Origin: JAHEJE01 sp965216335
GTDB taxonomy: Bacteria > Pseudomonadota > Alphaproteobacteria > Rhizobiales > Aestuariivirgaceae
Length of the DNA stretch: 64,000 nucleotides
Assembly: GCA_965216335.1 (NCBI GenBank)
Contig: OZ244154.1
Location: 744,001-808,000 of the forward strand
Reading direction: 5' to 3'
Shown here: piece by piece, positions 1 through 8,112 of the stretch
How positions within the stretch are numbered: position 1 is the first letter of the stretch
Layout of the letters: each line of letters begins with the position of its first letter
Position numbers and translations under genes: made by a program
Notes under the pieces: model-generated
What the model was told of the DNA's origin: nothing
The model's input: only the letters and a program-made list of their open reading frames with translations
Databases searched by the model: none

Positions 1-375
1 CGGCTGGCGCGGCTGATCTATCTTGCCATCGGCTGGCTGTGCGTCGGGCTTGGGTCGATGGGCATCATCCTGCCCGTGCTGCCGACAACGCCGTTCCTGC
101 TGGTCGCGGTTTGGGCGTTCAGCAAGGCATCGCCCGAGATCGCCGAGCGGATCCGCGCGCATCCGCGCTACGGCCCATACATCATCGCCTGGGAAAAGTA
201 CGGCGTCATCCCCACGATCGCCAAGGTGGCGGCGTGCCTGATGATGGCGGGATCGTTCGCCTGGCTGGCTTGGTTCACCGATGCACCGGTGCCGGTGAAG
301 ATCGCAATCGGACTGGGCCTGATCGCCGTTGCCGGCTATATCGTCACCCGGCCGAGTCGGATCGACACATCATGA
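1..375 (+). CDS. DUF454 (YbaN-type) inner-membrane protein, 5' truncated by window edge
   Basis: The frame is open from base 1, so the true start lies upstream. The visible 124 residues carry the DUF454 signature: a first hydrophobic helix, then LPVLPTTPFLLVAVWAFSK, then a short cytoplasmic stretch with an HPRYGPYI-like segment, then two more helices. DUF454 proteins are small inner-membrane proteins of unknown function (E. coli YbaN is the best-known member). An internal Met at base 58 is in frame but would delete the first helix, so I do not take it as the start. The gene is convergent with the SPOR-domain gene and separated from it by a hairpin. Family assignment is confident; function is unknown. 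Confidence 0.8.
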   Translation, partial: RLARLIYLAIGWLCVGLGSMGIILPVLPTTPFLLVAVWAFSKASPEIAERIRAHPRYGPYIIAWEKYGVIPTIAKVAACLMMAGSFAWLAWFTDAPVPVKIAIGLGLIAVAGYIVTRPSRIDTS

Positions 376-382
376 ACCAATC

Positions 383-416
383 TAGGGCCTGTGGACCTTC
401 AGGGTTACAGGCCCTA
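383..416. terminator. Hairpin between convergent genes, possible bidirectional terminator
   Basis: A perfect 10-bp inverted repeat (TAGGGCCTGT at 383-392, ACAGGCCCTA at 407-416) encloses a 14-base loop. It lies between two convergent genes and its right arm contains the stop codon of the minus-strand gene. No clear T-run follows on either side, so it may be a factor-assisted terminator or a dispersed palindromic repeat rather than a classic intrinsic terminator. Confidence 0.5.
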
Positions 417-1673
417 AGAGCTGGCCCGCGAAACGAAACAGGCCGTACCGCCGCGCTTGAGGCGTGAGCACAGCTTGGCGGCGGCCCGCTTGGTCTCCAG
501 CTTGTGGACACGCAAGCGGTAGAAAATGCCCTTCTTGCCCAGATCGGCCTTGACCACCATGGGGTCTTCGCCCTTCAGAAGCCGCTTGTGCTTGGACTGC
601 AGCTTCGTCCAAACCTTCCACGCCGCGTCTTCGCTGAGTTGCGACGAAACCTGTACGGTCCAGCCCTGCAGCGTCCCCGAACCATTTGCCGACACAGTAT
701 TCGTCACATTCGGCGGCGGCGCCTTGGCGGGTGCAATCTTCAACTCTTCCTGAGGCAGCTTGGCGACGATCTTGTTCCCGGAAGTTTTCCTTTCGGCGTC
801 CGGCGTATCGACGGCCAGGTTGGTCTTTGCCATCAGGGCGCTGGGCGGGCTGACCGGCACCGGCAGGTGCTTCTTGCGCATCACGAGATCGGCGCCGTCG
901 CCGGAGACCGATCCGGTGATGATCTGATCGTTGGCGAGCACGATGCCGGCGCTGCTGCCGGCGGGCGCTTTGGCAACCGGCGTGTCGGCTGCGCCGCTTT
1001 CACCGTTCAGCAGACTGGACAGCTTGATCCGGGCCGCACCGAAGTCGGGCTTCAGCGCCAAAGCCTGGATCAGGGACTTCTGGGCCTGTTGCGGGCGCAT
1101 GAGGTCTTCATAGGTCAGCGCCGTTCCGTAGAGCGGCAGGTGCGGCTCGGGATGATCGTACTTCAGCGCCTTTTCATAGTCGCTCAGGGCAAATAGGTAC
1201 TGGCCGCTCTCGCGCAGAACATTGCCACGGCTGTAATAGGCCTGGGAAAACTCCGGATCGAGGAACAGCGCGTTGGTGAAATCTTCGATCGACTGCGCCG
1301 GCTTGTCCAGTTTCTGATTGGAGATACCACGGTTGTAGAGTGCCACGGCACGCAGGCGCGGGCCCATGGCATCGACCCGCATGGCGGCGGAATAGTCATC
1401 GACCGCTTCGGCATGCTGTCCCATGTTCTGATAGGCCAGCGCACGATTGAGCAGAGCATTGGCCAGCATGTCCGGCCCCAGCTCACGCGATTCAATGGCT
1501 TCGGAATATTGCGCGACAGCCTCGACCAGTTTGCCGGAGACAAGCGAGCGATAGGCCTGCTCGGCAGTTTGGGCAGGCTTCGACTTGGCGGCGGCTGGTG
1601 AACTGCCCACAGCCGCACCCGCGGCAAGCAACGCAGAACAAACAGACGCAAGAACTACTGACCGTACTCTCAT
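414..1673 (-). CDS. Secreted TPR-repeat protein with C-terminal SPOR domain
   Basis: The 419-residue product begins with a Sec-type signal (MRVRSVVLASVCSALLAAG). Residues about 35-225 form consecutive tetratricopeptide repeats (for example AYQNMGQHAEAVDDYSAAM and AYYSRGNVLRESGQYLFAL). A low-complexity linker follows, and residues about 340-415 match a SPOR domain (GWTVQVSSQLSEDAAWKVW at its start). SPOR domains bind denuded septal peptidoglycan, so the protein probably acts in the periplasm in cell-wall remodelling or division; this is inferred from the family. It lies about 70 bases downstream of glmS on the same strand, so transcription may run through from the amino-sugar genes. Confidence 0.85.
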   Translation of the reverse strand: MRVRSVVLASVCSALLAAGAAVGSSPAAAKSKPAQTAEQAYRSLVSGKLVEAVAQYSEAIESRELGPDMLANALLNRALAYQNMGQHAEAVDDYSAAMRVDAMGPRLRAVALYNRGISNQKLDKPAQSIEDFTNALFLDPEFSQAYYSRGNVLRESGQYLFALSDYEKALKYDHPEPHLPLYGTALTYEDLMRPQQAQKSLIQALALKPDFGAARIKLSSLLNGESGAADTPVAKAPAGSSAGIVLANDQIITGSVSGDGADLVMRKKHLPVPVSPPSALMAKTNLAVDTPDAERKTSGNKIVAKLPQEELKIAPAKAPPPNVTNTVSANGSGTLQGWTVQVSSQLSEDAAWKVWTKLQSKHKRLLKGEDPMVVKADLGKKGIFYRLRVHKLETKRAAAKLCSRLKRGGTACFVSRASS

Positions 1674-1739
1674 GGGCCGCGATTATGGGCACGGTATGGT
1701 TAAAGCTTAACTAAGGCGGTCCGGGATAAATTCAGAAAA

Positions 1740-3566
1740 TTATTCCACGGTTACCGATTTCGCCAGGTTGCGCGGCTGATCGACATCGGTGCCCATGAAC
1801 ACCGCCGCATGGTAGGCGAGCAACTGCACCGGCACAGCATAGACGATGGGGGCGATGAACGGGTCGGTCCTCGGCACCGTGATGACATCGAATGATGCTG
1901 TATCGCTGCGCGGCGTGTCTCCGGCATCGGTGATCATGATGATCTGGCCTCCGCGCGCCGCCACCTCCTCCATGTTGGACACCGTCTTGTCGTACAGATC
2001 GTCCTGGGGCGCGATGACCACCACCGGCACATCCTCGTCGATCAGTGCAATAGGGCCGTGCTTCAGTTCACCCGCGGCATAGCCCTCGGCGTGGATGTAG
2101 GAGATTTCCTTAAGCTTCAACGCGCCTTCCAGAGCGATCGGGAAGTTGATGCCGCGGCCTAGGTAGAGCACATCGCGGGCGCCGGCGAGCCTGCGGGCGA
2201 TGTCGACGATACCGTCTTCGGTCTCAAGTGTCGCGACCAGGCGGCGCGGAAGCTCGATCAGCGCACTGACCAGACGGCCCTCGTCTTCGGCACTCAGCTT
2301 GCCGCGTGCCCGGGCAGCGGCAATCGCGAGACAGGCAAGCACCGTCAGCTGGCAGGTGAACGCCTTAGTCGAAGCAACACCGATCTCCGGCCCGGCATAG
2401 GTCCTGAGCACGGCATCGCTTTCGCGGGCAATGGTCGATTCCGGCACATTGACGATGGCTGCAACATGCTGGCCCTCCTGCTTGCAGTAGCGCAGGGCCG
2501 CCAAGGTATCGGCGGTTTCACCGGACTGCGAGATGACCAGCGCCAGACCGCCCTTGCTCAAAGGTGCCTCGCGATAGCGAAACTCCGAGGCGATGTCGAC
2601 TTCGACCGGCAGCCGAGCATATTTCTCGAACCAGTACTTCGCGACCAGCCCGGCATAGGCGGCGGTACCGCAGGCGGTGATCGTCAGACGGTCGAGACCG
2701 GCAAGATCAAACGGCAGGTCGGCCGGCAGCCTGATGCGCCGCTCGGCAAAGTCGATGTACTCGGCCAGAGTGTGGCCGATGACGTCCGGCTGCTCGGCAA
2801 TCTCCTTGGCCATGAAATGGCGGTGCTGGCCCTTGTCGACCATCAACGCGGTGGCCTGCGTGAAGGTCAACGGACGCACCACCTGCTGGCCGTTTTCATC
2901 GAACAGTTCGAACGAGGTGCGCGTCAGTACCACCCAGTCGCCGTCTTCGAGATAGGTCACCCGGTTGGTGAACGGCGCCAGGGCGATGGCATCGGACCCG
3001 AGGAACATTTCGCCCTCGCCATGGCCAACCGCCAATGGGCTGCCCTTGCGCGCACCGATCATCAGGTCGTCTTGTCCCGCGAAAACGATGGCAAAGGCAA
3101 AGGCGCCCTCAAGGCGGCCCAGGGTGTTGCGCACCGCTTCACGCGGCGGCGCGCCGGCGCTCAGCGCCCGGCTGATCAGATGGGCCACGACTTCGGTATC
3201 GGTCTGGGTGGCGAACTCGACGCCCTCAGCCAGCAACTCATCTTTCAGTTCGCGGAAATTCTCGATGATACCGTTATGAACGATGGCGACATCGCCGGCC
3301 TGGTGCGGGTGGGCATTGGTCTCGGTCGGGGCGCCGTGTGTTGCCCACCTGGTGTGGCCAATGCCGATGCTCGACGACAGGTCCGAGCTCTTGAGCGCCT
3401 GCTCCAGGTTGCCCAGCTTGCCAGCCGCGCGGACCCGTTTGATGCCGCCATCCTCAACGACGGCTATACCAGCGGAATCGTACCCGCGGTACTCGAGCCG
3501 CTTCAGCGCATCAACCAATCCCCAGGCTGCCGCCTCGGTGCCCATAATACCGACGATACCGCACAT
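1740..3566 (-). CDS. glmS: Glutamine--fructose-6-phosphate aminotransferase (isomerizing)
   Basis: The 608-residue protein is full length for GlmS and makes glucosamine-6-phosphate from fructose-6-phosphate and glutamine, the entry step to UDP-GlcNAc. The N-terminus is MCGIVGI, with the Cys that becomes the amidotransferase nucleophile after Met removal. Residues 1-240 are the class II glutamine amidotransferase domain (HTRWATHGAPTETNAHPH). Two SIS domains follow, with TACGTAAYAG and ISQSGETADTLAALR in the first, and the conserved C-terminus AKSVTVE closes the active site. It lies 20 bases downstream of glmU, so the two are almost certainly co-transcribed. I saw no glmS ribozyme upstream, as expected outside Gram-positives. 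Confidence 0.98.
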   Translation of the reverse strand: MCGIVGIMGTEAAAWGLVDALKRLEYRGYDSAGIAVVEDGGIKRVRAAGKLGNLEQALKSSDLSSSIGIGHTRWATHGAPTETNAHPHQAGDVAIVHNGIIENFRELKDELLAEGVEFATQTDTEVVAHLISRALSAGAPPREAVRNTLGRLEGAFAFAIVFAGQDDLMIGARKGSPLAVGHGEGEMFLGSDAIALAPFTNRVTYLEDGDWVVLTRTSFELFDENGQQVVRPLTFTQATALMVDKGQHRHFMAKEIAEQPDVIGHTLAEYIDFAERRIRLPADLPFDLAGLDRLTITACGTAAYAGLVAKYWFEKYARLPVEVDIASEFRYREAPLSKGGLALVISQSGETADTLAALRYCKQEGQHVAAIVNVPESTIARESDAVLRTYAGPEIGVASTKAFTCQLTVLACLAIAAARARGKLSAEDEGRLVSALIELPRRLVATLETEDGIVDIARRLAGARDVLYLGRGINFPIALEGALKLKEISYIHAEGYAAGELKHGPIALIDEDVPVVVIAPQDDLYDKTVSNMEEVAARGGQIIMITDAGDTPRSDTASFDVITVPRTDPFIAPIVYAVPVQLLAYHAAVFMGTDVDQPRNLAKSVTVE

Positions 3567-3586
3567 GTTCCTGCTTCCCGGCCTTG

Positions 3587-4933
3587 TTAGCCCTTGAGTT
3601 TCTTCTGCTTCATCATCTCACGGAAGCGCGCCGCCCAGCCGGTGCGTTCTTCCTGCTTGCCGCGCGCGATTGCCAGGGCATCGTCGGGAACGTCGCGGGT
3701 CACCACGCTGCCCGAGCCGACCATCGCTCCGGCACCGATCTTCACCGGCGCCACCAGGGCACTGTTGGAACCGATGAACGCGCCGGGGCCGATGTCGGTG
3801 AAGTGCTTGAAATAGCCGTCGTAGTTGCAGGTAATGGTCCCTGCCCCGACGTTGGCGCCCTCGCCGACCCGCGCATCGCCGATGTAGGTCAGGTGGTTGA
3901 CCTTGGCGCCCGGCTCCACGGTCGCTTTCTTGATCTCGACGAAATTGCCGACCTTGGCGCCAGCCTGCACGTCCGCAGCCGGGCGCAGGCGCGCATAGGG
4001 CCCGACGACTGCGCCCTTGCCGATGGCCGCGCCTTCAAGATGGCAGAACGGCAGGATTTGCGCCTCATCGGCAATTGTAACGCCGGGTCCAATCACCACA
4101 TTCGGCCCGATGACCACGTCGCGTCCGATGACGGTATCGGCCGACAGGAACACCGTTTCCGGCGCCACCAGCGTTGCCCCGCCGCGCATGGCATCTCGCC
4201 GGTAGCGCTGCTGCAAGCGCTCTTCGATCCCGGCCAGCTGCACCCGGTCGTTGACGCCGTGCACTTCGTCCTCATCGCAAACGATGTAGCCACAGGTGCG
4301 CCCGGCCTCGGCGCACAGGCCAACCAGATCGGTCAGGTAGTACTCACCCTTGGCGTTGTCATTACCGATTTGCGGCAGCAGTTGACCCAACAGACCAAAA
4401 TCAATGCATATAACGCCTGAATTACAAAGGGATATTTCCTTTTCTTCACCTGACGCATCAAGTTGCTCGCGGATCGCAAGCAGGCTCGTCCCCCTGGTGA
4501 TCAGGCGCCCGTAGCCGTGCGGGTCGGTGGCTTTGAAGCCAAGCACCGCCATTGGCGCCTGCTCCGTGACGACCTCGCACAATTCGCGCAGCGTCTCCGT
4601 GCGGATCAGCGGCACATCGCCGTACAACACCAGCACCTTGCCGGCAAAACCCTTCAGCAGCGGCATCGCCTTGCTGACGGCATGTCCGGTTCCCAGGCGT
4701 TCGCCCTGCTCGGCAAACCCGGCGTCCGGCACGGCCTGCAATGCCGCCGCACGGACCACATCCATACCCGGGCCATGCACCACGCAAACCCGCTGCGCCT
4801 CCAGTTCGCCGGCACTCGCCAGAACATGGCCCAGCAGCGAACGTCCGCCGGCCCGGTGCAGCACCTTCGGCCGAACCGATTTCATGCGCGTTCCCATGCC
4901 GGCGGCCAGCACTATGCAAGCGATTGAACTCAT
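3587..4933 (-). CDS. glmU: Bifunctional UDP-N-acetylglucosamine pyrophosphorylase / glucosamine-1-phosphate N-acetyltransferase
   Basis: The 448-residue product has the two GlmU domains. The N-terminal nucleotidyltransferase starts at MSSIACIVLAAGMGTRMKS. The C-terminal left-handed beta-helix (about residues 250-430) carries hexapeptide repeats and the acetyltransferase active-site region NHLTYIGDARVGEGANVGAG. It acetylates GlcN-1-P and then makes UDP-GlcNAc for peptidoglycan and lipid A. The frame is open upstream to 5062, but the Met at 4933 begins the conserved core, so I start there. It is first in the glmU-glmS minus-strand operon, and the tRNA-Lys gene lies upstream on the other strand. 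Confidence 0.97.
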   Translation of the reverse strand: MSSIACIVLAAGMGTRMKSVRPKVLHRAGGRSLLGHVLASAGELEAQRVCVVHGPGMDVVRAAALQAVPDAGFAEQGERLGTGHAVSKAMPLLKGFAGKVLVLYGDVPLIRTETLRELCEVVTEQAPMAVLGFKATDPHGYGRLITRGTSLLAIREQLDASGEEKEISLCNSGVICIDFGLLGQLLPQIGNDNAKGEYYLTDLVGLCAEAGRTCGYIVCDEDEVHGVNDRVQLAGIEERLQQRYRRDAMRGGATLVAPETVFLSADTVIGRDVVIGPNVVIGPGVTIADEAQILPFCHLEGAAIGKGAVVGPYARLRPAADVQAGAKVGNFVEIKKATVEPGAKVNHLTYIGDARVGEGANVGAGTITCNYDGYFKHFTDIGPGAFIGSNSALVAPVKIGAGAMVGSGSVVTRDVPDDALAIARGKQEERTGWAARFREMMKQKKLKG

Positions 4934-5068
4934 CCGCGATTCCCGATTGCGCCGTTTCCGGCTCCCTTTTGCCAGAACATAGCCCGCATGTGTGCATTTT
5001 TTGTTGAGAGCGCACGCATATGCCGTGCAGCGGCATGCAATTTGCCGGCTGCGTCCAGGCAAACTCTA

Positions 5069-5097
5069 TTGACCGCCATCGCCGGCCCAACTATGTT
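5069..5097 (+). promoter_or_regulatory. Sigma70-type promoter of tRNA-Lys
   Basis: TTGACC at 5069-5074 and TATGTT at 5092-5097 are separated by 17 bases. They sit so that transcription would start a few bases before the tRNA 5' end at 5116. The match is by eye to the -35/-10 consensus. Confidence 0.6.
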
Positions 5098-5115
5098 CGC
5101 GCCGACCTTGCAAAG

Positions 5116-5191
5116 GGGCCCGTAGCTCAGCTGGTAGAGCAACTGACTTTTAATCAGTAGGTCACAGGTTCGAAACCTGTCGGGCTCACCA
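5116..5191 (+). tRNA. tRNA-Lys (anticodon UUU)
   Basis: The 76-base sequence folds as a cloverleaf. The acceptor stem GGGCCCG pairs with CGGGCTC and includes one G-U pair. The D arm contains AGCTCAGCTGGTAGAGC. The anticodon stem ACTGA/TCAGT holds the loop CTTTTAA with anticodon TTT at 5149-5151. The T arm contains ACAGGTTCGAAACCTGT, and the discriminator base A is followed by an encoded CCA. No intron or truncation is seen. Its 3' end abuts an AT-rich stretch and an insertion sequence, a common setting for tRNA-targeted integration. Confidence 0.98.
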
Positions 5192-5403
5192 TTATTTTCA
5201 CTTTTATTTCAATAATTTACTCAAATCGCCTCACTTCCCACCATTCTTGCAGCTTTTTTCGGGGAAGCACGGGGGAAGCATTTGGATCGATTTCGATGTG
5301 TTTTGCGCCCTCGGGACGCACTCTCGATACAATCCTTCTTAAGACTCTAAAGAAGAAGACCCGTCCAGGCCGTCCAACTCTGACCAAATCGCTTAAAAAC
5401 AAT
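5192..5403. other. AT-rich, apparently non-coding stretch between tRNA-Lys and the IS
   Basis: This stretch is visibly richer in A and T than the surroundings. A plus-strand frame from about 5258 encodes a basic tail (LLKTLKKKTRPGRPTLTKS) that runs into the left IS end and could be a remnant of a gene cut by the insertion, for example an integrase N-terminus. The similarity is too slight to call. A short minus-strand frame (5217-5402) has no recognisable feature. Confidence 0.35.
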
Positions 5404-5433
5404 TGTCCGTCGTCAGATGTTTTGGGACAATCT
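5404..5433 (+). repeat. Left terminal inverted repeat of the IS3 element
   Basis: The sequence begins TGTCCGTCGTCAG and shares about two thirds of its first 30 positions with the reverse complement of 6885-6914. It lies downstream of orfB. Confidence 0.85.
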
Positions 5434-5477
5434 GCAGGCTGAGCTAAGAGAGTATTTGGCTCATCTGGTTGATCATT

Positions 5478-6458
5478 TTATGCGGCTGCTCTGCGGTGGT
5501 GCAAGCGCCGGTTTTCGAGTGTGTGTCGTTTGATCCTTTCTCTTTGCAGTAAGATTGTCTGGCCACGCCCGAAGTAGACGTCGGCCGGCGTGAGGTTGTT
5601 GAGGCTCTCGTGATAGCGCTGGTGATTGTAGTGATCGACAAACGCTGCGATCTGGGCTTTGAGGTCGCCTGGAAAGAAGTAGTTGTCGAGCAGGATGCGG
5701 TTCTTCAGGGTTTGATGCCAACGTTCGATCTTGCCCTGCGTTTGCGGATGATACGGGGCGCCGCGGATATGCCCCATGTCTCGATCTTCCAGCCACTCCG
5801 CCAGATCGCCGGAGATATAGCTGGACCCGTTGTCGGACAGCAATCGCGGCTTGTGAACGACATTGGCCTGGTCACAGCCTGAGGCTTGAAGCGCCAGTTC
5901 GAGCGTCTCGGTTACATCACCTGCTTTCATCGTCGTGCACAGTTGCCAGGCAATGATGTAGCGTGAGAAGTCATCAAGGATCGTTGACAGGTAGAACCAA
6001 CCCCAGCCGATCACCTTCAGATAGGTGAAGTCGGTTTGCCACAGCTGGTTCGGTGCTGTGGTCTTGTCGCGGAACTCATCGGCCGCCTTGATGACGACAA
6101 AGGCCGGGCTGGTGATCAGGTCATGAGCCTTCAAAAGCCGGTAAACCGAGCTTTCCGAGACAAAGTAGCCCTGCGTATCGGTGAACCGTACCGCCAACTC
6201 GCGAGGGCTCAGCTCCGGCTCATTCAATGCCAGATCGATAACCCTTGCGCGAACATCATCAGGGATACGGTTCCAAGCCCGTGACGGTCCACAAGATCGA
6301 TCCTCCAGCGCTTGTGGGCCGCCTGATTGATACTGACCGTACCAGCGGTAGAAGGTGCTGCGAGGAATGCCCAGCTTGTCCAAGGTGCGCCTGAGCGGCA
6401 AATGGGACCGTTCGGCGATTGTGATGATCTCCAGCTTCTCGGATGCGGAGTACCTCAT
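5478..6458 (-). CDS. IS3-family transposase OrfB (DDE integrase catalytic subunit)
   Basis: The 326-residue protein starts with a short helix-turn-helix segment (SHLPLRRTLDKLGIPRSTFY). The retroviral-integrase-type core follows from about residue 135. The catalytic acidic residues sit in LWQTDFTYLKV, LLSDNGSSY and PQTQGKIERWHQ (D, D, E with the K/R spacing of IS3 transposases). The C-terminal part has the usual FVDHYNHQRYHESLNNLTP. The start ATG overlaps the orfA stop by 4 bases, so translation is coupled or proceeds by programmed frameshift. No lesion is visible, so the enzyme is likely functional. Confidence 0.95.
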   Translation of the reverse strand: MRYSASEKLEIITIAERSHLPLRRTLDKLGIPRSTFYRWYGQYQSGGPQALEDRSCGPSRAWNRIPDDVRARVIDLALNEPELSPRELAVRFTDTQGYFVSESSVYRLLKAHDLITSPAFVVIKAADEFRDKTTAPNQLWQTDFTYLKVIGWGWFYLSTILDDFSRYIIAWQLCTTMKAGDVTETLELALQASGCDQANVVHKPRLLSDNGSSYISGDLAEWLEDRDMGHIRGAPYHPQTQGKIERWHQTLKNRILLDNYFFPGDLKAQIAAFVDHYNHQRYHESLNNLTPADVYFGRGQTILLQRERIKRHTLENRRLHHRRAAA

Positions 6459-6829
6459 TCTTCGTCGCCCCCATCCGCGATCATGCTTTTTTTGAGCAGC
6501 CGCAACTCAAGCGCCTGTTCGGCAACGACCTCTTTCAGCTCGCGAGCTTCACGGCGAAGATCCTTGACTTCATCTGTGGACGCGGCCCGTGCAGTATCGC
6601 CTGCAAGCCGGCGCTTTCCAGCTTCCAGGAACTCCTTCGACCATTTGTAATAGATGCTTTGAGCAATGCCTTCGCGCCGGCAAAGCTCGGCGATGGTCTC
6701 CTCGCCACGCAATCCATCCAGCACAATACGGATCTTCTCTTCGGCAGAGTACTGCTTACGCGTCGCGCGGCGGATGTCCTTGATGGTCTTCTCAGAGGCT
6801 GTGCCTCGTGGCCCGGATTTATGTCTCAT
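6455..6829 (-). CDS. IS3-family transposase OrfA (helix-turn-helix protein)
   Basis: The 124-residue protein has a Transposase_8 type HTH (KIRIVLDGLRGEETIAELC then GIAQSIYYKWSKEFLEAGK). A leucine-rich coiled coil follows (DLRREARELKEVVAEQAL) that mediates dimerisation with OrfAB in this family. I chose the Met at 6829 because AAGGAGTGAAG lies directly before it. The start 10 codons further upstream lacks such a site. Confidence 0.93.
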   Translation of the reverse strand: MRHKSGPRGTASEKTIKDIRRATRKQYSAEEKIRIVLDGLRGEETIAELCRREGIAQSIYYKWSKEFLEAGKRRLAGDTARAASTDEVKDLRREARELKEVVAEQALELRLLKKSMIADGGDEE

Positions 6830-6884
6830 CTTCACTCCTTGGCGGTTACGATGAGCCAAAAATCCTCCCTTATGCGATTCTACA

Positions 6885-6914
6885 AATCTGTCCCATAGGC
6901 GCTGACGTCAGACA
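6885..6914 (-). repeat. Right terminal inverted repeat of the IS3 element
   Basis: In reverse complement it begins TGTCTGACGTCAG and mirrors the left end. It lies upstream of orfA and ends 85 bases from the orfA start. Confidence 0.85.
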
Positions 6915-7139
6915 GTTCCCGAACATCGCTTCTCGTACATCATCAAGGGCTCTCGTGGCACTTTGCTTGGAAAGCACCGGTGAGAACCCGTACTTCCGCA
7001 GATCTAGCAGCAAGTCGGCGATGGCACTCGTCGTTTAAACGCCTGGAATTCATCAAGATAGCGGAACCATTGCTTCCGCCTACGCTCAGACTATTTGACG
7101 GCAATTGTCTGGCCGGCACGAAACGGCTACTTTGCCGCG
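6915..7139. other. Non-coding or decayed stretch between the IS and the membrane-protein gene
   Basis: A plus-strand frame enters from the IS and closes at 7038 (its tail reads SSSKSAMALVV), and a short frame runs on the minus strand. Neither resembles a known family. I see no terminator or clear promoter. It may be the far side of whatever sequence the IS interrupted. Confidence 0.3.
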
Positions 7140-8096
7140 ATGCAATCATTCAATGAGATTCCGCGGTTCCACTATTTGATCGTCGCGGCGACGATCTTTC
7201 CAATATTGGCGATGCCACTGGGGATTTCATCCGGAGTGGGTGATCTTTTTGGCAATTATGACACGACGGTTGTCACCCTTGCTGTCGGCAATGGGCATGT
7301 CGCGGCCACAATGTTCTTCTTTTTCGACAAGGGCGCCCGAAACATCGTTCAGGAGAATCCCTATCGCTTCATTATTATCCCACTGACATTGTGTGTCTTG
7401 TTCACGGGCATCACCTTTATGACGGGGCTGGAAGGCTGGCGCTACCTCGTCTTTGTAAATGTCTTGTACCTGTTCTTCCACTATCAAAAGCAGAACTTCG
7501 GACTGATGTCTCTTGCAAACCGAGGTTTGCCTCGTGAAGCGGACACTCTGGTGAAAGGCGTGCTGTTTCTGCCAATGATCGCCGGCTGTCTGGTGTACGG
7601 TAGCCACATTTTAGACGGCTCAGCGGTGATGAATGCCTTTGGATTGACCCCTGCCATGGTGCGGCCCGTTGCTGCCGCATTCTTTGCCGGGGGCATTCTG
7701 TCGCTGTTGTTGCTGGTTATCCGACATGGACAGGCGCTCAACCCGATAGCGATGATTCTTGCCGTGCTGACCAGTACGTTCTTCCTGCCGCTTTACTTCT
7801 ATCCAGACAATCCGGCTTTTGCATTCAGTGTGTTTGCGACCGCTCACGGCGCGCAATACCTCCTCATTATGTCGTTCACGATGGCCGGCACACGAAATTC
7901 AATCCTTATTCTGAGATCTGTTGCGACAATTCTGGTTGTCCTGCTGCTCATGGAACTCTTACAGCACAGCATGGTTCTGACAGGCATCGTGATGGGTCTC
8001 ACGTGGGGCCACTACATGATCGATGCGCGGATATGGAAGCTCAGTCTTCCGGATTCGCGGGAGTATGTCATGTCGCGCATAAAACGGTACCTCTGA
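7140..8096 (+). CDS. Unrecognised polytopic membrane protein with conserved-looking His motifs
   Basis: The 318-residue product has about eight to nine hydrophobic segments and almost no soluble domain. Histidines recur next to membrane segments: GNGHVAATMFFFFDKGAR near residue 55, FFHYQKQNFGL near 115, FATAHGAQYLLIM near 232 and TWGHYMIDARIWKL near 298. Repeated intramembrane His motifs suggest metal-dependent chemistry on a lipid or isoprenoid, by loose analogy with Brp/Blh-type carotenoid oxygenases and membrane hydroxylases; this is only a hypothesis. Codon use is less GC-rich than in neighbours, and the gene sits behind a tRNA and an IS, which suggests horizontal acquisition. An upstream TTG at 7095 is also possible; ATG at 7140 begins the first helix region. 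Confidence 0.7.
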   Translation: MQSFNEIPRFHYLIVAATIFPILAMPLGISSGVGDLFGNYDTTVVTLAVGNGHVAATMFFFFDKGARNIVQENPYRFIIIPLTLCVLFTGITFMTGLEGWRYLVFVNVLYLFFHYQKQNFGLMSLANRGLPREADTLVKGVLFLPMIAGCLVYGSHILDGSAVMNAFGLTPAMVRPVAAAFFAGGILSLLLLVIRHGQALNPIAMILAVLTSTFFLPLYFYPDNPAFAFSVFATAHGAQYLLIMSFTMAGTRNSILILRSVATILVVLLLMELLQHSMVLTGIVMGLTWGHYMIDARIWKLSLPDSREYVMSRIKRYL

Positions 8097-8112
8097 GCGA
8101 CAGCATTTGCCC

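Larger units (their letters stand above)
5404..6914 (-). mobile_element. Complete IS3-family insertion sequence (1511 bp)
   Basis: The element has imperfect terminal inverted repeats starting 5'-TGTC at both ends. Reading inward, TGTCCGTCGTCAG on the left matches TGTCTGACGTCAG on the right, with a further shared TGGGACA block and a shared TTTGGCTCAT about 50 bases in. Between them lie orfA and orfB with an ATGA overlap, the usual IS3 arrangement that allows a fused OrfAB transposase. Both frames are intact. The bases flanking the ends (AAT on the left, GTT on the right) show no 3- or 4-bp direct duplication, so flanking DNA was probably rearranged after insertion. Confidence 0.93.

Noticed and set aside
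3567..3586. glmS ribozyme or riboswitch upstream of glmS
   Set aside because: The glmU-glmS gap is 20 bases, too short for the ribozyme fold.
5217..5402. Short minus-strand frame beside tRNA-Lys as an excisionase or integrase fragment
   Set aside because: 61 residues with no family feature; the opposite frame is as plausible and equally unidentifiable.
5395..6920. Target-site duplication around the IS3 element
   Set aside because: Flanking bases AAT and GTT do not match, and shifting the borders by a few bases does not create a duplication.
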